Below are positions 21,561 to 32,800 of a stretch of 64,000 nt of DNA, one piece after another. The notes beneath the pieces were generated by a model. The model was not told the DNA's origin, searched no databases, and worked only from the letters and a program-made list of their open reading frames with translations. The position numbers were made by a program, and so were the translations under genes. Each line of letters starts with the position of its first letter. Within the stretch, counting starts at the first letter, position 1. Location of the stretch: positions 3,075,460 to 3,139,459 of the forward strand of contig OX345641.1 of assembly GCA_947044365.1 (NCBI GenBank), written 5' to 3'. The DNA is from Petrosia ficiformis (taxonomy: Eukaryota; Porifera; Demospongiae; Haplosclerida; Petrosiidae).

Positions 21561-22914
21561 CTTCTCCCAAACAAACATCAAGTTGAATAATGGACTCCTC
21601 CTGGATGTTATAGTGACTTACTTCACGACTATTTTCTAGTTGTTTGCTAACAAAGCTAAGATGTTGTCTATCAGGTGGAATAATGATGGTATCTTGGATC
21701 TTGGCTTTGATATTCTCAATTGTATCATTTGGTTCAACCTCAAGGGTAATGGTTTTACCAGTGAGGGTCTTCACAAAGATTTGCATTCCTTGTCTCAGAC
21801 GGAGTGTGCTCTCCTTCTGAATGTTATAGTCACTTAGAGTACGACCATCTTCTAGTTGTTTGCCAGCAAAGATAAGACGTTGTTGGTCAGTTGAGATACC
21901 TTCTTTATCTTGAATCTTGGCTTTAACATTCTCAATGGTATCACTGGGTTCAACCTCAAGGGTAATGGTCTTATCAGTGGGTGAGATGACAAAAATCTGC
22001 ATTCCTTCTCTCAGACGAAGAACAAGATGGAGTGTGCACTCCTTCCGAATATTATAGTCACTTAGAGCACGACCATCTTCTAATTGTTTGCCAGCAAAGA
22101 TAAGACGTTGGTGGTCAGTTGGGATACCTTCTTTATCTTGAATCTTGGCTTTAACATTCCCAATAGTATCACTTGGTTCAACCTCAAGGGTAATGGTCCT
22201 ATTAGTGGGTGAGATGACAAAAATCTGCATTCCTTCTCTCAGACGAAGAACAAGATGGAGTGTGCACTCCTTCTGAATGTTATAGTCACTTAGAGTACGA
22301 CCATCTTCTAAATCTTTTTCACCAAAGATAAGACGTTGCTGGTCAGGTAGGATACCTTCTTTATCTTGAATCTTGGCTTTGACGTACTCAGTTGTATCAC
22401 TAGATTCAACTTCAAGGGCGATGGTCTTACCAGTGTGGGTCTTAATAAAGATCTGCATACCATGTCTCATGCGAAGAATAAGAACGAGAGTGGACTCTTT
22501 CTGGATGTTGTAGTCACTTAGAGTATGACCATCTTCTAATTGTTTGCCAGCAAAGATAAGACGTTGCTGGTCAGTTGGAATACCTTCTTTATCTTGGATC
22601 TTAGCTTTGATATTCTTAATTGTATCACTGGGTTCAACCTCGAGGGTAATGGTGGTATCAGCGAGAGTCTTGACAAAAATTTGCATGACTTCCCTCAAAT
22701 CCACAAATATATGGAGTGTGGACTCTTTCTGGATCTTGTAGTAATCTAGAGTAAAACCATCTTCTAACTGTTTGCCAGCAAAGGTAAGACGTTGCCGGTC
22801 AGGTGGAATGCCTTCCTTGTCTTGGATCTTGGCTTTGACATTCTCAATTATATCACTCGATTCAACTTCAAGAGTGATGACCTTACCAGCGAGGGTCTCG
22901 ACAAAAATCTGCAT
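21561..22914 (-). CDS. Six-unit degenerate polyubiquitin-like protein
   Basis: A single open exon encodes six head-to-tail ubiquitin-like units starting with ATG at 22914: 22914-22687, 22686-22459, 22458-22231, 22230-22003, 22002-21787 and 21786-21561. Units 1-4 are 76 aa; unit 5 is 72 aa because the HLVL strand before the tail is missing. IQDKEGI and LEDG motifs show the ubiquitin fold. Gly75 is lost in all units: ends are REV, RHG, REG, REG, RQG and GEG. Deubiquitinases that cleave after RGG should not process the chain, and the units should not conjugate normally. Lys48 remains in all six. Lys63 is lost only in unit 6, and Ile44 becomes Thr in unit 1 and Ser in unit 6. The exon ends at a plausible phase-1 donor (G|GTATGC); read through, the frame closes at 21376. 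It is a poly-UBL rather than a normal polyubiquitin precursor, and may be the 5' part of a larger gene. Confidence 0.85.
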
Positions 22915-25448
22915 TCCTCTTCACTCTCTACTTCTCGTTCCTCAGACCTTCCGAGTTGCCAGATCTTCGTAGGCGTGGAAGGTCTGGTGACGAGACTTAA
23001 TTTTTTTATCACCACATCATGCATAATTAGATAATTAGACATAACAACTTCAGTGATAAAATTATCATTTAGCTAATAAAACAAATAACTAGGGAGTAAT
23101 AAAGATAATCCTTTCTGGTGGGCAAAAAAAAAAATTAAATTAAGTGTAGATCTATAATTATATATAGCATGTGCTTAAAAAACGAATAGACTTAATTACG
23201 TCATCATCATCATCATGATAATTATCTCCAATAGATATTGACATGATATCTCTAATTTCTCTCTTCTTCCATGGATTCTCTTCAATATATCTGACAGCCT
23301 TCTTCAATATAATTATAAAGAAGGAAGGATTTAAATAATTATTATGGAGATTTATTAAAATGCCAGCCGTGCTAAGTATTTTTATTGCCTCACCCTCAAG
23401 CCACAATTGAAGGTTGAGGGTGAGCCAAAGGAGTACAGATGGCATTTATTTCTTTGTCATAATAAAATCCTTGTTACAACACTGATCCAGTCAACCAAAT
23501 AATATAAGTATCTAATAAACCAACAAACATCTACAAAATTATTTCATAGAGTTTCTTTAATTTTGTAGTATCTGACATTAATTATGAGTTAATGGTTTGT
23601 TGTTTAGACTAAAAATGTATTTCCTTAAAATTGTATTTATGATGTATGACTATAATTTCGTGTACTATTTTTGTACTGCACTTAAACTAGGTTTTATATC
23701 ACTTCCTAGTTCCATTCAGGTGTTTCTGATGTCAGATACCTGACAGACACCTGGCATATGATATCATGTTTAGTTTTGTAGCTATATAAGAACTGTTGAT
23801 GAATACTATATATGTGTGTGATATTTTAAAGATATATTATTGTGGAAATCAAGAGTTAAGTTACCACAATAATGTTAGTAGTATTCTCTATAATTGAACT
23901 GTGTGAACTTTATAAACAAAATAAATATTCTTAATAAGAACAATTTGGTTTCTTTGGATGGGTTATCCAGAGGAGCCGAAATGTTTAAAGTTCCAACAAT
24001 TCAATTATGGAGAATCTACAAAATTATTCTTTATCTATAAAGGATATACACAATGCTTTAATGGTGTCCTTTAAATATATTCTATACAATCTTGTTTAAA
24101 TGAAAACAGATTTTCCAGTATAGTGCGCTATGCATCTACATAAATGCTGTAGTGTATATAATTACATTAATTTTTGTAAAAATAATTGTGTGTAGATATT
24201 GTATTGATGATATCTTTATGGCATGTGTGTGCTTCATGTGTAGTAACAAGAAACCTTTTAAAGAGCTTAAATACCTATGAGGTTTACAGTTTGTATTGTA
24301 AACACTATATACAGTGGTTGAATTTATGGTATAGTCTTTGGTTAATCATAATAACCTGTCGACACATTTTAATGCATGGATTAGTCATTATGTGATTTGT
24401 TTTTCAGGTGTACCCTTTCCATGCAATCAATTGTCATGTAGTCACTTTGTTACAGTTAAAGAATGAATTGATCTATTCCTCAAATATAATCCTTAGCAAG
24501 AGGGCAGCATGTCCAAGTACATGGGATTATTACTAGTTAGTTCACTAAGACCCATTTAGTAAGCTTAATATCATTTTCTTGATCAAGTATAATACACCAT
24601 TTCTTGATTTCAATAACACTTAATTTACACTTCATGCACTGCAAGATGACTGCCATAGTCATTCGGGTTTGACTGGCAGTCATTTTGTTTTCCATATACA
24701 TCATCATGAGATTCAATATACACTTTAATTTGTCATTACTATAGAACAAAGAATTGCTACGAAATTGAATTCTTGGTAGAAATGAACTGATAATACAGCA
24801 TTGTCATTAACATTACAAAACAATGCATATGGTACATATACCAAAGCTTGGCTGTACAAGAACCAGATGTCATTATCATTACCCTATTGTAGACATAATT
24901 TATTATATTAACAAAAATAGTGGAATAATTTATCAAAACCATTGTGGCAGAATTGATGATCTGACAAATTTTTGTACAAATGCTTATTTCTTGGAAAAAT
25001 AATTTAAATTGTTTGGCGGGTACATGTACACCTCAAAGAAAATCAATAGAGACAGCAGTTACATAGTTCAAAAACAAGATATAATATTCGCATGAATGAA
25101 CCACCTTCTCATATAGCTAGCTAGTTTGATAAGAAGTTTAAAGGTGTGTTTACGCTAGCCAAACTTGTACTGCAATATTTAAGGTGAACTGATTCAGTGT
25201 CAGTGACCAAATGCTTCCTCTCAAAACGTCAGCAAGGGTTTAAAAAAATAATTTGTGTTAAACAAAAAGTATCAAGTAGGATTTTACAAGCAAATGGTAC
25301 AGTAGAAAAAAAAATTAATAATAAAAGAACACAAAACTCAATTTGTACTATCTCATAATAAATTTATAATAATACATGTAATAATTATTGTCATTATGCT
25401 TAATATTTTTATTTTTTCTTTGTTTGTTTCACTGCTTTCATATATATT
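22915..25448. other. Gene-poor spacer upstream of the ubiquitin-like exon
   Basis: Just upstream of the ubiquitin-like start is an inverted pair AGACCTTCC/GGAAGGTCT (22942-22985) with a GACGAGACTTA end, perhaps a fragment of the TAGTCTC-ended element seen at 54019. From 23000 to about 24550 I recognise nothing; a 95-codon minus frame at 23158-23445 is unsupported. From about 24600 onward the sequence is the duplicate of 14270-15018. Confidence 0.45.
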
Positions 25449-25627
25449 TCATTCATTAGACTTTCCAATTGTAACAATTATTCTTGTTTCATTGATTTCA
25501 TTTCTTCTAGTAATAGTTTTATCTGACTGAGAATGCAACTCTACCTCTTTTTTGCTAGTAGTTGTATCTGTATGTATATAATACATATCTATGTGTGAAT
25601 ATAAGTATGTACGTATTAGTATTGTTT

Positions 25628-25905
25628 TAGTATGACAATAATGACCACTTTTAGTTATAGTTATAGTATCACTAGTTTATCACAGTTTTAGTTTAGTTAT
25701 AGTTAATTAACTAAAACAATTTTAGGCTATATAAAAGGGTTTTAGTTTTAGTTAACTAACTAAAAGTGCCCATTATTGGCTATTTTCCATTTTAGTTAGT
25801 GTTGGTATTAAAATGGACTTATAATCTAGTTATAGTTTCATTAATTAAAAGTCAAATGCCTTACTAAAAGGGGTTTTAGTTGTAGTTAACTAAAACAACA
25901 CTAGC
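25628..25905. repeat. Family-2 foldback element copy
   Basis: TTAGTTATAGTTAATTAACT and AAAGTGCCCATTATTGGC words repeat those of 6395-6665 in a different orientation. It lies just upstream (on the plus axis) of a short GTAT run at about 25920-26010. Confidence 0.55.
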
Positions 25906-28900
25906 ACGTATATATGTATACATGTATGTATGTATATACATATGTATGCATGTATGTATGTATGTATGTATGTATGTATGTATGTATGATGTATGTATGT
26001 ATATGTTATGTATGCATGCAATAGTTATAGAATAGGGCTTTTAGAGTGCATAGCTTTGGTACATGAGTTTTAGTATAATTATATAATGAATTCCCAAGGG
26101 TGCAGCCCAAGATAATAACACAAAAGGTACTAAACCTATATGATCAAGTACTTTGTATTATGATCATATGCTCTAACAAATTGGACATTGAGTTGTCCTA
26201 TCAAGAGTGTACATGTACATGGGAATTTACTTATATTACACTGTAAAGTATACTGCCTCATCATAATACAAGCATGTATATAGCTACCTTGTAACATAGA
26301 TTGTACAATGGACTCTTGGTATTCACAAATACTCTTCTCCTACATTTCTACAGTGATAATTATAGAAATAGAATAATATCAGTATATTAGGTAATTCTGC
26401 ATAATGAAGTGTGATAATTTTTACAACTCTTACCTTTCAAATAGACTGCACCAAGACATGATTCATAGTGAGGTGGCTGTTCTCCTTCAACCTTCTCAGA
26501 AACAACATCGTGTGTTTGATCAAGAATAGTAGTAAGTGATAGTTGTTCCTTTAGTTTCTCCCAAAGAGTACAAGTCCAGAGTCCTCCATTAACTTTATCT
26601 CCTTGTGATTTATAACCAATAGCTGTTGCATATGCAACAAGACATTTAATAGGAGCTGTGAGTTTGAATATTTTCGGAGGAAGGCTGACTTGAGTAGACT
26701 CACTAGTTTGAGTTGAACTAGAACTCAAACAGCAATCAAATAGGAAGAGATAGCGTTTAAGTGCATTTTTGAAATTGGAGAGAATATTTTCAATCTTTCA
26801 TCACTGTCTTGTTCCTTCATTGGTAATATAAAGGAACGCTGATGCTCATCGATTCCTCCATGACCAGCATAATAAAAAGCTATATACTTGTAATTGGGAA
26901 ATTTCTCTGAAGCTGCTGCTTTCATCAAACAAGATATATCAGCACAAGTGAGATCTCTTTCACGCCACACAGCAAACTTTAAGCTATTGAAAATGGAAGA
27001 TATGTTTTCAACATCAATGTTAGTCCCAGCTGTACCGTGGATTCCAATGACGAAGATGATACCTTGTGCTTTTTGGTTCTCCTTGTAAAGGTTTCTAATC
27101 CTTTTTTTCATTTTCATCAGATCCTCTGTACCAACACAGAATATACATACAGCATGTATTCATTGATTATATTTATATGTATGATGTCATTCAATATTAA
27201 TTACCCTGTGGTGTCTTTTCAGTTGTTGTTGACATGTCTGTAGCCACACTAGTAGTCTCTAATAAAACATAATTATGGAGATAAGTATATATACAAATAT
27301 AAAATTATCTTACTGAGGTATGTTGTACTAATCTCCTCTGCTACTTCATCCTCTCCCAGCAGTGGATTTCTCAGGGTATCCACAAGTACTGACCAATATG
27401 CTCGACCAGTCTTAATCCAGTACTCTAATATACTTTGGTAACACTTCTCTTGCAATGAGTGACTGTTTTGAATATTCTCCAGGGCACTGTCACTCATACC
27501 AAACATGAGACCCATAACTTTCCACGAAGTAATCTCAATGGTAGATGTAGCCTCCAGGACATCAGACAGACTGTTCTCTGTATACATGTAGTAATTACAT
27601 TATCATACAAGACTTGCCTATATCAGTGATCACCTGTTAATGGTTTGTCTTCTTCAGTCAATATGCGTACATGAACACAAGAAGACATACCCCCATTATC
27701 TGTAGTGAATAGATCAACACTTTTTATACATGTAACATATATATGCATTAGAGTACATGATAGGTTAACATGTAAAATTCAGAGGCAAAGCTGAGGATTA
27801 TAACAAACTGCACTGTAACTGATATAAAGTAAGTTGATAGTATAACAGAAACAACAGTACTTGTTGTGAGTAAAACATGATTGCCACAATAATCTATGAA
27901 CTATAATGATTATATAATTATTATGGCATGTAGGGCCATCTGGGGTTTAATTTATATAATGTATATATATATTCTTGTATATCACTTGTGTGAGTATGTG
28001 TTGTATACATAGTTAAGGAAATTGTGTCATTCCTGGAGGCTCGGTCAATTAATGGGCATGGTGCGCAAAAGAACATGCTCTCGAGCTCTACACTCTACAG
28101 ACCAGCATGCAGGAAGTAAGCTGCTTGTAGCTAGTTTAAATAGAACTGGAACTAATAGTAATTCTGCCTGAAATTTATTCCTGACGTTCTACAAGATCCT
28201 TCAAAAAATTAAGAAATGTAGATAATCAAAGTAATAACCATAATGGGCTGTTGTGTTCCAGGGATGAGAAAGTCAGCCATGATTACTGAATGATAATACT
28301 TTTTCTCCATACATCTTGTTATTATAATATTACATACCAAAATATTTCTTAGTGATGTTCTTTGCAGCTTCATGTTCTTGTAGTAATGGACAATTGAGAG
28401 CATCTTCTAGTTTCTTCCAAGATGCTCTACCATTTTTAATCCAGTGCCTCATCATTTCATAATGACGTTGAAGTATTGAGGGATGGTTCTGAGATATTAT
28501 TGATAGTAGAGCACAATCTAAACCAAGTACTCTACCAAGTTCCTCCCATTGTTCTTTAACATCAGCAGTAACTTCCAGTACTTCACAAAGATTATCAACT
28601 AAATTGAGAGTAAAAGATACATGCAATGGAGAAAACTATCACCATAATTGTTATGGCCTGCAGGGACATCACTGTGATTGCTCTCACGGGGTTGAATCTA
28701 TATTTACAATGTATATATATGTTTGTGTCACATATGCATTGCATATGAAGTTAAGGAAATTGCGTCATTCTGGAGGGCTCAGTCAGTTAATGTGCATGGC
28801 ATGTACATTGTAAAAGAATGCACGCTTGAGCTACAGTGACTACTACAGTCTACAGAAAGTGATTAGAAATCATGTGCGTTAGAACCTTGAAGAATCAAGG

Positions 28901-29157
28901 ATCAGTGTAGAATGTTTTCAGTATTTCAAGTACACAGTAATAGTAATATGGGCAATGATGAATAGTCACCATAAAGCAATCATAGGGATACTTTTTTCTC
29001 AATACATCTTGTTTTGTATTTATGACCGTTCAAATAAAATAGACCAATTACTGAAAATCAATTTTGGACACAAAGATATATGGAGAAAAATGTATCTCAT
29101 TATAGATATGCAACAAGAATGTACATTGCAGTATAATATTATAGCATTCAGTACCAA

Positions 29158-29226
29158 TGTTGTAGCTCAGTGGTGAGAACACTGGTGCTGAAGTCAGTGG
29201 CCCTGGGTTCAATTCTCAGTGACTAC
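29158..29226 (+). repeat. tRNA-like pseudogene or SINE head
   Basis: TAGCTCAGTGGTGAGAAC resembles a tRNA box A/D-arm, and CTGGGTTCAATTCTCAG forms a paired T-arm with a box B. The seven bases before and after do not pair as an acceptor stem, so I do not call a functional tRNA. Confidence 0.5.
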
Positions 29227-29445
29227 CAGCATTTTTATATGTTCCGCTTTCAGCCTTTCTCATGCATAGAATTTAGCGTTTATGTCTGAACTCACTTGAA
29301 AGTTTCTTCTTTGGAGTTTCACATGCTTCTTGTTGCCTTTCTAATTCCTGTTCCAATCTATTCTTTTGTTCCAATAACTGGTACACCCTTCTCTCTCTGT
29401 CATGTTGTTCCAATGTTTTCTTCTGTTCTTCTAGCTCTGGGTTAG

Positions 29446-29851
29446 CTGTCCACTGTTAATATAATTTTGTCCTGTTCTTTGTTACTTGTTATCCACTTGC
29501 CCTTACCTTTGCATCTATCTAAGTATCTATCTATTTATACTTAGTGACTGTGTGATCTATATAGCTAATTATACCAGACTCTGATATGTGTAAGGCTAAA
29601 GCATGATGATATGTATGATGAAAGTTTTGCTGAGTTTTGAATTCCTTAGTAGCAAAATTGTGTTGCTTTTTTCTAAAGATCAATAACTTTTCTTTCGTTA
29701 AAATTTGGGGAAAACATGTAGTTCTAGGGGGAAAGGACGTGGGATGTGTCAGGAGACAAAATTGAAGGCTTTCTATATAACTAGAGCTATAATTATATAG
29801 CTTTTTATTTTTTAAATCAGTCACTCGCCACACCCAAGTATTTTCAGCATC
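29446..29851. promoter_or_regulatory. Divergent intergenic region upstream of SLC17 copy C
   Basis: About 400 bp separates the decayed death/caspase copy (minus) from copy C (plus). A CCACACCC box lies 17 bp before the copy C ATG (29828-29835), the same box type as at copies A, B and D. Nothing else is recognisable. Confidence 0.4.
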
Positions 29852-32800
29852 ATGTCTTCCTTCACAGAAAAAGATTACCTACTCGATTCTTCTCAAAAGG
29901 ACAAGGAGAAAGTAACTAGATCAAGTTGGCTCACTAAGCTATGGAGAACTAATTGCTGTCCATGGATAAAATGTCGAGTTGTAATAACTATAATGGCTTT
30001 CCTGGGATTCTGTAATGTCTATGCACTTCGTGTGAATCTCTCACTTGCTATAGTGATCATGGTGAATGATACAGATGATCAAACAGTGTCACAACCTCAC
30101 AAGGTATATAATTATGGTGTGTTTTGTTAGTTACTATGATAATAATAATAATTATTATTTTATCAGCAAACAAGTTGTGCGATTATAGATGATACAGCAA
30201 TAGTGCACTTAGTCCTACATAGATTCATAACTATTTGATTCTAGAGTGCCTATAATGTAATAATTGCTGGTTTTAATTAACATACTCTTCCATTAGCTCC
30301 ATGATTTGTAATCGTCATTTCTAATTTATATAGATTTATAATTGGACTCACACTGAACAAGGTATGTAATTATAATTATGCACTATTGTTATAATTAGAA
30401 CTGGAATACAACAAAAGTATGTTGTTCGTATAATAGTAGTAGGCGCCCTAAAAGCTTAGTATTAGATCAGTTTGGTTGAGTAAATGTTATACGTATATAC
30501 AGAGAGCAGCTGGTGTTCCTTATAGATACCAGGTTTGTCAGTCAAATTTTACCATTGATGTCAAATATGTAATTCTATAATAAATTCAGTCCAATGCTTA
30601 CCTTTAAACACTCACTATTCATCTATATCGTATAGTAAGCAAACAAAATTCAATAGCTAATGGTTGCATTTCTGAATATAAATTCTCATTGGCTTTAAAC
30701 GGTTGATTACATCACCATTAATATCCATGAAAATTCATGTGCCTAGCATGCTAGCAAAAGACGTAGAAACAATTAACAAACAAACACAGCAAACAAGCAG
30801 CCAATTGGCTTATAAGATTCAAAAAACAAAATATTATAGCAGCCACCCTTACTTAGAAAAATAACAATCACCCACGATGGCTTAGAAAATAAAATTCAGC
30901 CGCCATGACTTAGAAAATAATATACATGTACATGTTTGCATGAAACTGTGTTAATTAAAACGTGCATTATTGGAAATTCTTCATTAGTTATTCCAGTAGA
31001 TGTGTAATAATTGTACAATGAGTAGTACGCTTCGTGGCGAGGGTAATTACTCACAGTATTTTACTAATGAGTTTTGGTTATAGTTACAGTTGACAGTGGA
31101 GGAATGAATATGAATCAATGAACAGACAGATTGTCAAGAAGATGGAAGAAAGAAAGAACGAAATAATAGTTATATTTTTATTATCTTCTCATAGGATGGG
31201 TATTAGCTGCTTTCTTTTGTGGTTATTTATTAACCCAAATACCTGGAGGATGGTTGGCGCAAAGGTTTGGAGGAAAATATGTATTTGGAATTGGAGTATT
31301 CGTGACAGCAGTGTTGACAATTTTGACACCTCTTGCAGCTGATATTAGTGTCTGGTGTTTAGTTGGAGTGAGAATTTTGGAAGGAGTATTTGAAGTGAGA
31401 AATAAATTATGAAGGAAAGATGTTTTACATTTTTATAACCAAATTTTGTAAAAGAGACCCTCTTGCAATAATATTGGATAGTGTTAGACCATCTTTGACT
31501 AAATACTCAACCGTTTAGCCATTTTCTGCAAAACACCACTGAAATTTTGTATTTTAGAAGCTTAATGATTGATTTGATACCAAATACAATTGGCTTCATG
31601 TACAATGGCTGAGTATTTTAGTGTAAGCATTTCATCAAAATTATGTTTTTCCAATCAGTTATTATTCACATGATACATTTGATGAGACTTGCTTCTCACC
31701 TCAAATATTATTAATATCATTATAGTACACTACATATACAGCTATACATGTAGTATGGTGTTTATACAAGTATGTTTGCCTTTGTTAGTATCAGGAGCCC
31801 ATAAAACTAGTTTTAGGGGCTCATATAGGAGTATTAATTCCAACGGTGAAAATAGCCTTTTTTGTGAAATAGTGAAATAAGTGTTAAACTTGATGCCATA
31901 GTTGAGAGCATTATATGATAGCCTATCCATTTTCATCTTTTCCTATAAAGAAGGATAAAAAGACAACTGAATTTTAAACAATATCAATGTGGCCAGGCCT
32001 AAAAGTCTATGGATTTGTTTGTGCTCATAGTTTCAGTAACTAATATGAATCTATTATTAATATGTATCGGTATACTGCGTGATGGAATGATAAATAGATA
32101 AAAGCCGAGACTAACCAAACATAGTCATAATTGTATTTCTATTCATTAAAACATAGTGATAAATGAGATAATGTGTCTTAATTGTTATCACTGTCGTAAT
32201 GGGTATTCACGTTCACCATGACAGATGTTTATAACTATAGTTATCCTTGGTATTCTTTTGTTGTGTTTGTTAAATTACAATAAAATCCTTATGACATTAC
32301 ACTATATTACATATTAATTTGTCATATCCTTATTTTGAGGTCATTGTAAATGTGAACAAATACACTATACCACTTAACACTGATTCTTGCATGCGCATTC
32401 CCCCAGAATTCACCAAACAAGGAAAAGGAAGAGCATAAGAAAAATATTCCTTTGGAGAAACAAAGGCTATCTTTGTCTTTTATGTGTAATCATTATTAAA
32501 ATTAATTGTGACTCCTACAAAAGGAATTGTTCCTAAAAATATGTTTCTTTGTGCTAAAATTATAAGATTGAATGCCTTATAATCAGAGAAACTATCGGCA
32601 AAATGGGGGACTAAATAGATGTTTTCCCACCTCAGGAAAAACACCTATTGTGTACTCATTTATGTTGTAAATTACAACCATTGCTGCCTAGGATTTGAGA
32701 TAAGTGTGAGATCCAGGGGTGTTTCTGTGGTTTCTATGGAAACCCTCCTTCAAAACAATACAATAAATCATGACAGTTAGCACAAAGTTACAGTATATAT

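Larger units (their letters stand above)
25449..29445 (-). pseudogene. Decayed duplicate of the death-domain/caspase-like gene
   Basis: Each exon of the gene at 15019-19961 has a counterpart: 29445-29296 (shortened coiled coil), 28598-28338 and 27577-27314 (death domains), 27699-27634, 27258-27205, 27125-26434 (caspase-like), 26347-26288, 25567-25449. Lesions: (1) a 10-bp deletion at about 26790/26791 (CCTCTATGAG missing) shifts the frame after the catalytic His and before the Cys; (2) the codon after ATG in the 60-nt exon is TAG at 26342-26340 where the intact copy has CCA; (3) an 8-nt deletion in the last exon changes the frame and ends it early with TGA. Both death-domain exons remain open with conserved borders, so a truncated death-domain adaptor could still be made. 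Loss of the catalytic Cys makes protease activity very unlikely. No ubiquitin-like exon lies upstream; the next feature is SLC17 copy C, divergently oriented. Confidence 0.78.

Noticed and set aside
21640..22749. Plus-strand frames opposite the ubiquitin-like exon
   Set aside because: Antisense shadows of the repeated ubiquitin units; composition is not protein-like.
23158..23445. 95-codon minus frame with an acidic Asp run
   Set aside because: Has an ATG, but I recognise no domain, promoter or splice partner, and the Asp run comes from a CATCAT repeat. It could be a terminal exon of an unseen gene.
26387..26728. Separate small gene encoding the C-terminal part of the caspase-like domain
   Set aside because: It is the downstream half of the duplicate caspase exon after a 10-bp frameshifting deletion.
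29158..29226. Functional tRNA gene
   Set aside because: D- and T-arm motifs are present but the acceptor stem does not pair; more likely a SINE head or tRNA relic.
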